Positions 41,501 through 50,852 of a DNA stretch of 64,000 nucleotides are shown piece by piece. Origin of the DNA: Nonomuraea angiospora (lineage in GTDB: Bacteria > Actinomycetota > Actinomycetes > Streptosporangiales > Streptosporangiaceae); the NCBI RefSeq assembly GCF_014873145.1, contig NZ_JADBEK010000001.1, forward strand, positions 7,130,001 to 7,194,000, read 5' to 3'. The notes under the pieces are model-generated. The model ran no database searches. It saw only the letters and a program-made list of their open reading frames with translations, and had not been told where the DNA came from. The translations under genes were made by a program, and so were the position numbers. Within the stretch, counting starts at the first letter, position 1, and each line of letters starts with the position of its first letter.

Positions 41501-41546
41501 TGCCCGGGTTTGCCCTGGCAGGCGGGTGTGGCCCAGGGTGAGCCGC

Positions 41547-42875
41547 ATGCCACCTGAGCACAGAGGCCGGCTCCGGGCGTTCCCCATGCCAGCAGGCACC
41601 CGTCGCCTTCCGCAGCCCACCCGCCGGCCGGCGGACGGGAGCCGCCGCCCGCGAAGGTGGCGGCTTCTGCCGGTGATCCCGGGCATCCCGTCGATGGCTG
41701 CGGATGCCCTGCTGGCGCTCGCCTCCGCGATCGCCGTCTACGCGGCGGCGAGCTGGGAGCGGGCACTGTGGGACCTGAGCGGGGCGAGTGGAGGAGTCAC
41801 CGCGCCGCCCGTGCCAGGTGGGCCGGGCGTGGGCATTCCACTGGTGCTGGCCGCCTTCAGCGTGGGCGTGGCCGCGCCGCTGGCGCTGCGGCGCCGGTTC
41901 CCGGTGAGCGTGGCGCTCGTCTCGGTAGCGGTGGCACTGCTCGGCACGGGGGTGCCTGGATGGTCGGGGCGGCTGGTGGCGGCCGTCGCGCTCTGCTCGG
42001 CCACCTATCATCGGCCACGGCAAGCCCCTGTCCTGCTTCTCCTGTCCGTGGCATCGGCCCTGACGCCGATCCTGTTCGCCACCCCGCTCCCGGGCGGCGC
42101 CTGGCCACCCGGGTTCCCGGCCCGGGTCAGCCCCACGCCCCTGGCGCAGGGCGTGCTGATCGCCGTCGCGCCGATCGCCGTCGGATACGCGTTGTACCTG
42201 CACCGAGAACGTGCCGAGCAACAGGTCCTGCTGCACCAGGCCCAGGCCGCCCGCGTTGTGGCCGAGGAACGGGCCTGGATCGCCAGGGAGATCCACGACG
42301 CCGTCGGCCACCACCTGACCGCGATCCGCATGCAGGCGAACGCCGCCCGCCACGTCCTGCCCGACGCGCCTCCACCGGCCGCACGTGCCCTCGGTACCGT
42401 GGCGGATCTGTCCGCCTCCGCGTTGCGCGACGTACGCCTCCTCCTGGCGGCGTTGCGCGACGAACACCGGCCCACCGGCGCCACCCTCGCCGACGTACCC
42501 GCACTCGCCGACCGGCTGTCGGCCCCCGGCTGCCGCGTTCACGTCACGATCGACCGGCACGTAGCGGCCGGCCCCCTACCGGCCCTGGTCGACCACGCCG
42601 GCTACCGCCTCGCCCAGGAAGCCCTGACCAATGCGGTACGGCACGCCGCCGCGACCCGCGTGGACGTGCGGATCCACCAGGGCCTGGACACCGTGACCAT
42701 CCTCATCGAAGACGACGGCCAGGGCCGCCCGCCGTCCAGCCGCCCTTCGGCCGGGAGCGGCCTGCGCGGCATGCGGGAACGCGCCGACCTGCTCGGCGGG
42801 CGGCTCGACATCGGCCCCCGCCCGCCGCACGGCTGGCGCGTCGAGGCCGTCCTGCCCACCCACAGCGGAGGATGA
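41547..42875 (+). CDS. NarL-type sensor histidine kinase
   Basis: About 442 residues. Residues about 45-225 contain at least four membrane helices (MAADALLALASAIAVYAAAS, GIPLVLAAFSVGVAAPLAL, VALVSVAVALLGTGV, LIAVAPIAVGYALYL). Then comes a HisKA_3 domain (RAWIAREIHDAVGHHLTAIRMQ, His in REIHD) and a HATPase with EALTNAVRHAAATR and DDGQGR and GSGLRGMRERADLLGG. The start is uncertain; 41526 (GTG) and 41577 (ATG) are possible. One base separates its stop from the response regulator. Confidence 0.9.
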   Translation: MPPEHRGRLRAFPMPAGTRRLPQPTRRPADGSRRPRRWRLLPVIPGIPSMAADALLALASAIAVYAAASWERALWDLSGASGGVTAPPVPGGPGVGIPLVLAAFSVGVAAPLALRRRFPVSVALVSVAVALLGTGVPGWSGRLVAAVALCSATYHRPRQAPVLLLLSVASALTPILFATPLPGGAWPPGFPARVSPTPLAQGVLIAVAPIAVGYALYLHRERAEQQVLLHQAQAARVVAEERAWIAREIHDAVGHHLTAIRMQANAARHVLPDAPPPAARALGTVADLSASALRDVRLLLAALRDEHRPTGATLADVPALADRLSAPGCRVHVTIDRHVAAGPLPALVDHAGYRLAQEALTNAVRHAAATRVDVRIHQGLDTVTILIEDDGQGRPPSSRPSAGSGLRGMRERADLLGGRLDIGPRPPHGWRVEAVLPTHSGG

Positions 42876-42876
42876 C

Positions 42877-43515
42877 ATGACGATCCGGATACTGATCGCC
42901 GATGACCAGCCCGAGGTCCGCTCCGCGCTGCGGCTCGTACTCGACGCCGAGCCGGACATCGAGGTGGTCGCCGAGGCGGGCGACGGGTCCCAGGCCGTGC
43001 GCGCGGCTCACCGGCATCGACCCGACGTCGTCATCATGGACATCCGTATGCCGCGCATGGACGGCCTGGCCGCCATCGAAACCCTCACCGGCGCGGGTAC
43101 CGTACCCACGATCATCGCCCTGACCACGTTCGACCTCGACGAGTACCTGTTCGGCGCGCTCCGAGCAGGAGCCGCCGGCTTCCTGCTCAAGGACACCGAC
43201 CCGCGCCTGCTGCTCGACGCCGTCCGCGCGGCCCACCAGGGCCACGGACTCATCGATCCCCAGGTGACCAGACGGCTGATCCATCGCTTCGCCGCCCTCA
43301 GCCCCAAACCGGTCACCCCGGCGTACGACCAACTCACCGCCCGCGAGCGGGAAGTGCTCCACCACCTGGCGCAAGGGCTCAGCAACGCCGAGATCGCCCG
43401 GGAACTCTGGATCGAGGAGGGCACGGTCAAGACGCACGTCAACCGCATCCTCGCCAAGCTCCGCCTGCGCACCCGCGTACACGCCGTGATCTACGCCCAC
43501 CAGCATCGCCTCTGA
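42877..43515 (+). CDS. NarL/FixJ response regulator
   Basis: 212 residues. The receiver domain has the acidic pair (IADDQPEVR), the phospho-acceptor Asp (DVVIMDIRMPRMDG), Thr (IIALTTFDLDEYL) and Lys (GAAGFLLKDTDP). The LuxR helix-turn-helix is at residues about 145-205 (LTAREREVLHHLAQGLSNAEIARELWIEEGTVKTHVNRILAKL). It is cognate to the kinase just upstream. Targets are unknown. Confidence 0.95.
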   Translation: MTIRILIADDQPEVRSALRLVLDAEPDIEVVAEAGDGSQAVRAAHRHRPDVVIMDIRMPRMDGLAAIETLTGAGTVPTIIALTTFDLDEYLFGALRAGAAGFLLKDTDPRLLLDAVRAAHQGHGLIDPQVTRRLIHRFAALSPKPVTPAYDQLTAREREVLHHLAQGLSNAEIARELWIEEGTVKTHVNRILAKLRLRTRVHAVIYAHQHRL

Positions 43516-44243
43516 CCCCTGCCTGCGGCCGATCACGTGGGAACGGCTTCACAACCGCAGCAGCCCGCGCCCGCGATCATCCTCCGCCGCACCGCAGGTG
43601 GTCTTCATCCAGCACACGCGCCACGAGGCCTCCCGTCCGCTCACCGCGGGCCTGATCACAAGCGCTGGGCGGACAGTACGCTGGGATCCAGACCGATGCA
43701 GGTCCGCCACCCCGCTGACGGCCAGCGACACCGATGAGACGTCGTGGCCATGGCTGCCGGGACTGGTGGTGGGCATGATCGCCCCGGGCGAGTGGGAGAT
43801 GCCCCCGAACCGCATCCCGAACCTCGCCAACCAGCCGAAAACCTGGACCACCGAGCCGAATACCGGCGGCGCCATGCCCTCGACAGGGGCTCTGGCTTCT
43901 CATCCACAGCCTGTGGGGAACCGTGCCGGCCCCCGGTCGGCACTCGATCATCCCACTGACGTCGGTAGACATGCTGAGATCTTGTCTGCGTGCCCCAGCC
44001 TTGGGCACCTGCATTTCGGCCCCGCTGCCCATCAGTCACCCCACCTTCAGTGAGAATGCTCAACCTTCGCTGCGACAGAACACCCGGTGTCGGTTGCAGT
44101 TGAAGCTGTCGGTGTTCGCGTGTTGTTGTTGGTGCTCGTGTCGATGTTCAGGTGGAGTTGCCGGATTCCGCCTTCGGTGTCAGTCCCGGGCGGTAGCGTG
44201 CGCATCGCATATGCCACCCACTCGATTCCGTACCGGAGCTGAT
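43516..44243. other. No gene recognised
   Basis: 728 bp after the response regulator. A plus-strand frame at 43598-44053 (PWLPGLVVGMIAPGEWEMPPNRIPNLANQPKTW) has semi-plausible composition, but no good start, ribosome-binding site or family. It could be a decayed gene. Confidence 0.3.
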
Positions 44244-44843
44244 ATGACCGACGCCTACTCGCCCATTCCCGAGCTGAACCTGCTCAAGGAGTTCTCCGAC
44301 GGCCCTGGAGATGCCTACTTCTCGAACGGGTTCGAGTTCTACGAGTACGACCGACCCAACGCCGGCTTGGTGGAGTGGCTGTGCTTAGAGGGGCGGGAAG
44401 AGGAGGTACGAGCCCACCTCGACCGGCTCACGCCCTTCGCGCAGGCCACCGGCTCGGGTTCGTTCTACGCCCTGTGGCACTGCGACGACCGCACCGACTT
44501 TGCCACGCTTCCTGTCATCCGCTTCGGCGACGAAGGTGATCTCGACATCATCGAGGGCCTGCGCAACCTGTTCCGGCTGCTCGCGATCGACGACGAGTCG
44601 TTCACCTCTTGGGACGAGGAGCGCGAGGCGGACCCCGACGAGGAGCACTCCCCTGGGCACGAGGCGTACGTGGCTTGGCTGAAGGAGACGTTCGGCCTGA
44701 CCCCGCCCACCGAACCGGAAGCGGACGAGATCCTTGAGTCGGGAGGCAAGAAGTACGGCGCCCGGTTCGTGGACTGGCTGGAGAAGTTCGGGTCCCAGGA
44801 GATCGACTTCGACTCGTGGCGCAAGGAGCTCCGCGGCTCCTGA
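44244..44843 (+). CDS. Acidic protein, possibly SUKH/SMI1-like
   Basis: 199 residues from the ATG at 44244 (GGAG site). Very acidic. The phrase GSGSFYALWHCDDRTDFATLPVIRFGDEGDLDIIEGLRNLFRLLAIDDESF resembles the core of SUKH (SMI1/KNR4) proteins, many of which are toxin immunity proteins. The helical end (ESGGKKYGARFVDWLEKFGSQEIDFDSW) also fits a soluble immunity-type protein. No toxin gene is adjacent, so it would be an orphan. The assignment is tentative. Confidence 0.7.
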   Translation: MTDAYSPIPELNLLKEFSDGPGDAYFSNGFEFYEYDRPNAGLVEWLCLEGREEEVRAHLDRLTPFAQATGSGSFYALWHCDDRTDFATLPVIRFGDEGDLDIIEGLRNLFRLLAIDDESFTSWDEEREADPDEEHSPGHEAYVAWLKETFGLTPPTEPEADEILESGGKKYGARFVDWLEKFGSQEIDFDSWRKELRGS

Positions 44844-44904
44844 GTAAGTCTGCGACCCGTTCGTGATGACCACGCCACACCAGTCACAGGGCTCAGGACC
44901 AGGC

Positions 44905-45090
44905 GACGACATTCAGGTGCTGAAGATCCCGCCGCGATCGCCTCGCGCGAACGCGTTCGCCGAGCGATGGGTACGGACGGCGCGCACGGAGTGCACCGAT
45001 AGGCTGCTGATCTTCGGCTTCGCTGCCGGTGGGCCGGATCGAGCGCCGTCAAGTCCTCGGCGGGCTGATCAGTGAGTACCAGCGTGCTGG
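44905..45090 (+). mobile_element. C-terminal transposase remnant (integrase core)
   Basis: Plus strand: [36 protein letters not shown], then in another frame [18 protein letters not shown]. Both are the 3' blocks of the same rve transposase family seen at 3066, 19090 and 38257. The intervening NEEH...HRPH part is deleted. Confidence 0.6.
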
Positions 45091-45148
45091 GCGCCACCAG
45101 CTCGCCCAGTCCCATCGCCTTGTCCGACCGATGTTCAGCCGGTGGCGC

Positions 45149-46330
45149 CTACGCCGGGCGTACGGATGCCGCTCCGCGCTGGGTGACCACCACGAGCACG
45201 ATCATCACCGCCGCGATCAGTGGCAGCGGCAAGCCGGTGAACGGCGTCGCCAGCACCGTGGCCACCCCCGCGAGATAGGTGCCGTCCACCAGTGTGCCCG
45301 GACGATGCGGCCGCACATGCACCAGCCACAGGCTGGCCAGGAACACGGCCACCGGTACGGCGACCACCGCCCCGGCACCGAAGGGACCGATGTGGGCCTC
45401 ATGCGTGTCGAAGTCGACGCTCACCGCCAGGCCGGCGCCGATCGCCGCAGCTGAGGAGAAGATCAGATAATGGCCGTAGCCCCAGGAAAACGCGGCCTTG
45501 CTCGATGTCAGGAACAGGTGGGCGGTCCGAGAGAAGTACAGCCACCACATCGCGAAGACGATGACCATGCCGCTGCAAGCCACCAACAGCAGCGGGACCA
45601 CGTCGAGCCGCCGGTCCAGTCCGGTCTGGATGGCGATGGTCGCGGCGAGGATGGACTCCCCGAGGACAATGATCGTGAACAGGCCGTAGCGCTCGGCGAT
45701 GTGATGCGGATGCCAGGAGGTCGACCAGAACCGCTCCGCCCAGACCGGCACCGCCAGTTCGGCGAGCACCAGCACGAGGAAGGCCGTCAGTCCCAGCTGC
45801 TCCGGCAAGGCGAGCCGGGCAATCCAGCCGACCTGGACCACCGCCACGCCGAACGCGTACCGCAGCGCGCTACGCCGCCCTTCGGCGTGCCCGTGGGCGG
45901 CGCGCAGCCAGAGCAGGACCAGCGCCACACGCATGATCACATAACCGAGCGTGACCAGCTCGAAGTCCCTGTCCTGGAAGGCCCGCGGGGTGCCGGCGGC
46001 GAGGAGGAGCACCCCTGCCATCTGCACGAAGGTCAGCAAGCGATACGACGCGTCGTCGGTGTCGTACGCGGAGGCGAACCAGGTGAAGTTCATCCACGCC
46101 CACCAGATCGCGAAGAACACCATGGCGTAGCCGAGCACGCCCGTGCCCGCATGCCCTTCGGACAGCGAGTGATGGAGGCTGGCGGACGCCTGCGCCACGG
46201 CCACCACGAAGCACAGATCGGACAGGAGCTCCAGCGGGGTGGCGACCCGATGCGGCTCGGCGGGGTCACGCCCGGCCATCCTGCGCCAAAACGGCGCCCC
46301 GCTCCCACCATCATGTGTACTGGTCATCAC
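45149..46330 (-). CDS. Low temperature requirement protein A (LtrA) family membrane protein
   Basis: 393 residues, about ten membrane helices. Family signatures: ATPLELLSDLCFVVAVAQASASLHHSL, YAMVFFAIWWAWMNFTWFASAYDTDDASYRLLTFVQMAGVLLLAAG, HIAERYGLFTIIVLGESILAA and AMWWLYFSR. The molecular function is unknown; the Listeria member is needed for growth in the cold. It is convergent with a transposase remnant and divergent from a rubrerythrin fragment. Confidence 0.92.
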   Translation of the reverse strand: MMTSTHDGGSGAPFWRRMAGRDPAEPHRVATPLELLSDLCFVVAVAQASASLHHSLSEGHAGTGVLGYAMVFFAIWWAWMNFTWFASAYDTDDASYRLLTFVQMAGVLLLAAGTPRAFQDRDFELVTLGYVIMRVALVLLWLRAAHGHAEGRRSALRYAFGVAVVQVGWIARLALPEQLGLTAFLVLVLAELAVPVWAERFWSTSWHPHHIAERYGLFTIIVLGESILAATIAIQTGLDRRLDVVPLLLVACSGMVIVFAMWWLYFSRTAHLFLTSSKAAFSWGYGHYLIFSSAAAIGAGLAVSVDFDTHEAHIGPFGAGAVVAVPVAVFLASLWLVHVRPHRPGTLVDGTYLAGVATVLATPFTGLPLPLIAAVMIVLVVVTQRGAASVRPA

Positions 46331-46400
46331 CGCGTTCCTCCTGGTATTGCGCCTCCCTCATCGTGGCGTAGCGCGGGGAGTCCGCGAGCCATCCGATCTA

Positions 46401-46604
46401 GCCGGGCTGGTAGGGAGCACGCACGACAACCTGGCCAAGGCCATCGCCGGCGAGCGGTATGAGTCCCAGACCATGTATCCGACCTTCGCCAAGCGCGCCA
46501 AGGCGGCGGGCGACAGTCAAGCGGCGGAACGCTTCTCGCACAACGCCGAAGACGAGGCCGGACACGCCCGCGCCTTCCAGAAGGCACTGGATCAGCTGTC
46601 CTGA
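46401..46604 (+). pseudogene. C-terminal half of a rubrerythrin
   Basis: The frame encodes LVGSTHDNLAKAIAGERYESQTMYPTFAKRAKAAGDSQAAERFSHNAEDEAGHARAFQKALDQL. This is the second helical pair of a ferritin-like rubrerythrin, with Glu in AGERYE and the ExxH iron motif (EDEAGHA). The first half and any start codon with a ribosome-binding site are missing. Confidence 0.65.
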
Positions 46605-46760
46605 ACAGCCTCCCAGTACGGGCTCACCCGCGAGGAGGTGACCAAGGCCCCGGCCGCTCGATGTCAGACGCCGATGGCCGCCAGCACCGCCTGCGACCAT
46701 CGGCACTTCTCATCAGCCGCGATCGCCGGCGCCTGGCGCCGGGCCGGGCAGGAGGCGGAC

Positions 46761-47090
46761 ATGTTCTTCGGCCTGCCCTTGCACCCGCTGGTCGTCCACG
46801 CCGCCGTCGTATGCGTGCCGCTCGCGGCGCTCGGCACCATCTTGATGGCGTTCTGGCCCGCCGCGGCGCGCCGATTGTGGCCGGCGGTGCTGTTCGTCGC
46901 CACCATCGCACTGGCCGCCGTGCCGCTGTCGATCAGCAGTGGCGAGACGTTGAAGGACAAGGTCGGAGAGAACGCACTCATCGAAGCCCACGAAGAGAAA
47001 GGCGAGCAGGTATTGCCGTTCGCCATCGTGCTCTGGCCGGCTGCGCTGGGCATCTCCCTGACACCCCGCAGCCGCCGTTCTGATCGCGTA
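46761..47090 (+). pseudogene. DUF2231 membrane protein, truncated by frameshift
   Basis: ATG at 46761 after GGAGG. It encodes MFFGLPLHPLVVHAAVVCVPLAALGTILMAFWPAAARRLWPAVLFVATIALAAVPLSISSGETLKDKV and an EAHEEKGEQVLPFAIVLWPAAL helix, the first three helices of DUF2231. The sequence then turns into Arg-rich shadow (SRRSDRVAES...) and would run into the PP2C gene in another frame. The last helices of the family are missing. Confidence 0.65.
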
Positions 47091-47226
47091 GCAGAGTCCC
47101 AGCTCACAGCACAAAACCGTGTTTTCGAGCGGGATGCCCTAGGCGCGGTAGATCTCGGACAGCTTGACTTAAAGAATCCACCTGCAGGGGTCTCGCCCGC
47201 ACCCAGGACAGATGTAGACAGAGAGC

Positions 47227-48345
47227 GTGAAGCTCCCAAAGGGACTCCCGCGCCGGCTGCCAGATCTCTCATCGTTGGACAGTCGGAAGCTCGTCGGCGT
47301 CCCGCTGATCCTGATCGCCCTGATCGTGCTCACCGATCTCGTGACCCCTCCGAACGTTCACCTCGGACCGCTGCTGGTGGTCGCCCCCGCGATCACGGCG
47401 TCCTTCGCCAGCCCTCGGCTCACCGCCGCCATCGGCGCCCTGGCCATTGCGGCCGAAGTCCTCGTCGGCATACACGATAAGGCGTTCGAAAGCTTGAACG
47501 TCCAGGTCGGGTTGGGCGGCCTGGTCGTGGTCTCGGCCCTCGTCGTGCTGTTCGCCGTGGTCAGGGATCGCCAGCGGCGCGAGCTGACGCAGGTCCGCTC
47601 CGTGGCCGCGGTGGTGCAGACGGCCCTGCTGCGGCCGGTTCCTGAACGTCTCGGGCCGCTCCACCTGGCCTCCGCCTATCTGGCCGCCGAGGCCGAGGCC
47701 CAGATCGGCGGTGACATCTACGCCGCCGTCCGAACACCGCACGGCACCCGGCTGATCATCGGGGACGCTCGCGGCAAGGGCTTGCCCGCGATCTCCGAGG
47801 CCGCCACCCTGCTCGGCGCGTTCCGCGAGGCCGCCCGCCGGAGCACGGAGCTACCCGATCTCGTCGCCGACCTGGAAGACAGCTTCGACCTCACGCAGAG
47901 CCAGTCCGAGGCGGCGGAGCAGGTGTACGCGGAGAGCTTCGTGACGGCCGCGGTCATCGAGATCCCCGACGAGCGACCGGTGCTGTCGATCGTCAGTTGC
48001 GGCCACCCGCCGCCACTCCTGCTGCGCCAGGGAGGGGTCATCTCCCTTGAGGCCAGCCGGCCCGCGCCACCCCTGGGCCTTGCCGCGCTCTGCGACCCGC
48101 GGTACGTGCCCACCGACTTCCCCTTCGAGCAGGACGATCTCCTCCTGCTCTACACCGACGGCGTCATCGAGGCCCGCGACACCACGGGCGCCTTCTTCCC
48201 TCTGGAGCAAAAGGCCGCCTGCTGGACCGGGGAGCAGCCGGCGGGCCTGCTCAAGCGCATCTGTGACGACCTGCTCGAGCACGTGGGCGGGCGCCTCGGC
48301 GACGACGCCGCCCTCATCGCGATCCGCCGCATCCCCGAGGCGTGA
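47227..48345 (+). CDS. Membrane-anchored PP2C/SpoIIE-type serine phosphatase
   Basis: 372 residues from a GTG. Residues 20-115 hold about four membrane helices (VPLILIALIVLTDLV, LLVVAPAITASFA, LTAAIGALAIAAEVLV, LVVVSALVVLFAVV). Residues about 130-372 are the PPM phosphatase with its acidic metal sites (AQIGGDIYAA, IIGDARGKGLPA, LLYTDGVIEARD, GDDAALIAIR). Such phosphatases dephosphorylate SpoIIAA/RsbV-type STAS proteins. The STAS proteins of this window lack the target serine, so its substrate must be elsewhere or different. Confidence 0.92.
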   Translation: MKLPKGLPRRLPDLSSLDSRKLVGVPLILIALIVLTDLVTPPNVHLGPLLVVAPAITASFASPRLTAAIGALAIAAEVLVGIHDKAFESLNVQVGLGGLVVVSALVVLFAVVRDRQRRELTQVRSVAAVVQTALLRPVPERLGPLHLASAYLAAEAEAQIGGDIYAAVRTPHGTRLIIGDARGKGLPAISEAATLLGAFREAARRSTELPDLVADLEDSFDLTQSQSEAAEQVYAESFVTAAVIEIPDERPVLSIVSCGHPPPLLLRQGGVISLEASRPAPPLGLAALCDPRYVPTDFPFEQDDLLLLYTDGVIEARDTTGAFFPLEQKAACWTGEQPAGLLKRICDDLLEHVGGRLGDDAALIAIRRIPEA

Positions 48346-48650
48346 CCCCGGCCCGCCGGAGTCCGGGCATCCGCATCACCCCGACCGCGCGCCGGCCGAC
48401 AGGGCTGGACCAGGATGGTGCCTCGCCTTTCTCGGTCCGGGAAGCGATTGGGCCCAGATCAGAGCAAGGATGAGCAGCCGACCTCGACCAGGCGCACGCC
48501 GAGCTCGCCGCCGGCGACCGGGGGTAAGGCCCGTCGACCGGGTGGGAGCCCGTTCTCGCCGCGATCGGGACGCCGGAGGCGCACCTGACCGCGTCGCTCG
48601 TCAGCCCCTGCCGGGCTGCAGCCGGGTCGCCAGGCCCCGGCAGCGATCGC

Positions 48651-49663
48651 GTGCGCCGGCTGCACCGCTCCAGAACCGAGGGCGTCCGCGTCGATTGCGG
48701 GACGCTGGCCGTACCGCTGGACTGGAGCAACCCCAGCGGCGAGAAGATCGGACTCGCGCTGGCCCGGCGCAAGGCCACCGACCCCTCTGCGCGGATCGGC
48801 TCACTGCTCGTCAACCCCGGCGGGCCCGGCGGCTCGGGCAAGCAGATCGTGCTGCGCGACCGGCTTCCCTTCTCCTCGCAGATCACCAGCCGCTTCGACA
48901 TCGTCGGCTTCGACCCGCGCGGAGTGGCGGGCAGCCACCCCATCCCGTGCTCACAGGAGCTGGCCGCCCAGGCCTGGACCACCCGGGACTCCTTCAACGA
49001 GTTCGTGAAATGGTGCAACAAGACCTCCACCTGCGCCCTGCACGGCACCGACATCCGCACCCTGTGGGCCGACCTGCTGGCGGCCTGGCCGACTTCCTGG
49101 CCACCGTCGACAGCGGCGAAGGCCAGGCGAAATCGCTGCTCACCCCGCTGGTCGGCCAGGACGTGGTCAACGACGCCACCCAGGTCTTCTGCCTGGACTA
49201 CCTGCTGCCGGTTCGCGACTATCGCGAGCACGCGGCGCACCTGGCCAGTTCCCGCCGCATCGCCCCCGACATGCAAGCCGAGCCCGAGGCACTCGCCACC
49301 ATGGCCGCCTGCCTGGGACAGCAGGGCCCCATCCCCAACCCCCAGCATCCCCTTCGCGTCTCCGGCCCCACCCTCCTGATCGCCAACGCCCTGCACGACC
49401 CCGCCACCGGCTACAACTGGGCGGTGAGCACGGCCCAGCAACTCGGCCGCGCCGGAAGGCTGTTCACCTACGGAGGCTGAGGCCACCGTATCTACGACCA
49501 CGGCCAATGCGCCGTAAACGGCATCGACCGCTACCTCGTCTCCCTCGAACTACCCGCCCCAGGCGCTCGATGCCCCGCCATCCCACCCACCCAGTCCAAG
49601 GTCTCCACCTGCAAGCCACTCCCCGGCCCCGTTCCTGGCCTCCCCGGCTGGGTCCGGTCCTGA
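48651..49663 (+). pseudogene. S33-type alpha/beta hydrolase pseudogene
   Basis: It starts mid-gene with VRVDCGTLAVPLDWSNPSGEKIGLALARRKA, then NPGGPGGSGKQI and DIVGFDPRGVAGSHPIPC. The central part with the nucleophile Ser is deleted. After a frameshift near 49090 it continues ADFLATVDSGEGQAKSLLTPLVGQDVVNDATQVFCLDYL and LLIANALHDPATGYNWAVSTAQQLGRAGRLFTYGG. A TGA (49478-49480) sits inside the catalytic-His loop (GG-stop-GHRIYDHGQCAVNGIDRYL). No signal peptide. The 305 bp before it hold no recognisable gene. Confidence 0.8.
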
Positions 49664-49897
49664 CCCCATGACGCGTTCAGGGGAGAGGCAGCGGTACATC
49701 AACCGGCTCACGCCCGTATCCGGGCCATCGGTGAACGTGCCGTTGCGACCTTGAAGTCCTGGAAGGTTCCTACAAGCGCTTCCCCGAATTGGCGGATCGA
49801 GGTGAGCAGGATCCATGCCACCAGGATGACCACGAGCGAAGTTGTCAGCAGCCCCTGCCACGATCACCTCGATACGACTTCCGTGGAAGGCGCAGGG

Positions 49898-50482
49898 ATG
49901 AGCAGCGTGATGGCGGCGACCTACGAATGGCTCTGCGAGGAGTTCACCGACGGTGCCGACGAGATATGGCTCTGTGCCGGCTTCGTACGGGAGCTGCCCC
50001 CGCAGGAAGCCTTGCGACGGATCCACGTCACCCCAGGCTCTCCGAGCGGTTCGGGGCAGGGCGTTGCGGCCTACGCGGCCAGCGGCGGAACCGTCCTGAT
50101 CGAATACGGCTGGGCGAGAACCGTCTACGACAAGACCCAGCTGCTGTCCGCAGGCACCTCCGCGGCCGCGATGTACGTGAACATCAACAACGACGGCTTC
50201 ACCTACTGCGTCGACGGCCGGCAGATCACCACGTTCAGCTTGTACGCCTATTCCCTTCGGAAGGGGGCCGGCCCTGACCGGCTCCAGACGGATGTCGAGG
50301 ACCTCGGCATGGACATCGACGGCGACCAGCTCGAATTCCCCGACGATCCCGTCTCCAGCGCTCTGGCCCTTGCCGCACGTGCCACAGGCGTTCACCTACC
50401 CTCCTCCCGTTTCGCCCGTCCGGTTCTGATGGGATCCACCGACCACCTCTACCCCTCAGCCGCTGGCGCCCTTGGCTCATGA
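49898..50482 (+). CDS. DUF6461-like protein
   Basis: 194 residues from the ATG at 49898. Composition is that of a soluble actinobacterial protein: ATYEWLCEEFTDGADEIWLCAGFVRELPPQEALRRIHV, GGTVLIEYGWARTVYDKTQLLSAGTSAAAMYVNINNDGFTYCVDGRQITTF. The pattern of a N-terminal WL...F...LVRGLPPEEALRRL-type start and a central VLIE.GW.G strand fits DUF6461. Such proteins are common in multiple copies in actinomycetes and may be immunity- or stress-related; function is unknown. Confidence 0.75.
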   Translation: MSSVMAATYEWLCEEFTDGADEIWLCAGFVRELPPQEALRRIHVTPGSPSGSGQGVAAYAASGGTVLIEYGWARTVYDKTQLLSAGTSAAAMYVNINNDGFTYCVDGRQITTFSLYAYSLRKGAGPDRLQTDVEDLGMDIDGDQLEFPDDPVSSALALAARATGVHLPSSRFARPVLMGSTDHLYPSAAGALGS

Positions 50483-50540
50483 AGATCCGGAATTCTTCCC
50501 ATACTTCGACGGTCGATATATAGTCGGGGCCGTGATCGGC

Positions 50541-50852
50541 ATGACGGAGGCGACGTACTTCATCCTCGTCGCCTTGATGGAAGAACCGCTCCACGGATAC
50601 GGGATCATCAAACAGGCCCGAACCCAGTCGCTCGGCGAGGTGGACCTCGCCGTCGGCACCCTCTACAGCGCCCTCGACCGGCTCTCGGAGACCGGCTGGG
50701 TGCGGCTGGACCGCGAGGAGACCGTCAACGGGCGTCCGCGGCGCTACTACCGGATCACCGACGATGGCGTGCGAGCCGTCCGTGCTCAGGCGGCCCGGTT
50801 GCAGCGTGCCGCCGCACTCGTCCTGCGGCCGAGCGGGGTGACGAGCGTATGA
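50541..50852 (+). CDS. PadR-family regulator
   Basis: 103 residues from the ATG at 50541. A compact PadR winged helix (MTEATYFILVALMEEPLHGYGIIKQARTQSLGEVDLAVGTLYSALDRLSETGWVRLDREE, RRYYRITDDG) without the long C-terminal helical domain. It overlaps the membrane protein gene by 4 bp. This is the standard PadR/membrane-protein pair, and the intact counterpart of the decayed locus at 1.7-3.0 kb. Confidence 0.92.
   Translation: MTEATYFILVALMEEPLHGYGIIKQARTQSLGEVDLAVGTLYSALDRLSETGWVRLDREETVNGRPRRYYRITDDGVRAVRAQAARLQRAAALVLRPSGVTSV

Noticed and set aside
43598..44053. Possible gene after the response regulator
   Set aside because: No ribosome-binding site, no family, and the composition becomes low quality; at most a decayed gene.
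47227..48345. PP2C phosphatase as direct partner of the STAS proteins here
   Set aside because: The STAS proteins of this window lack the serine such phosphatases act on; kept as separate context only.
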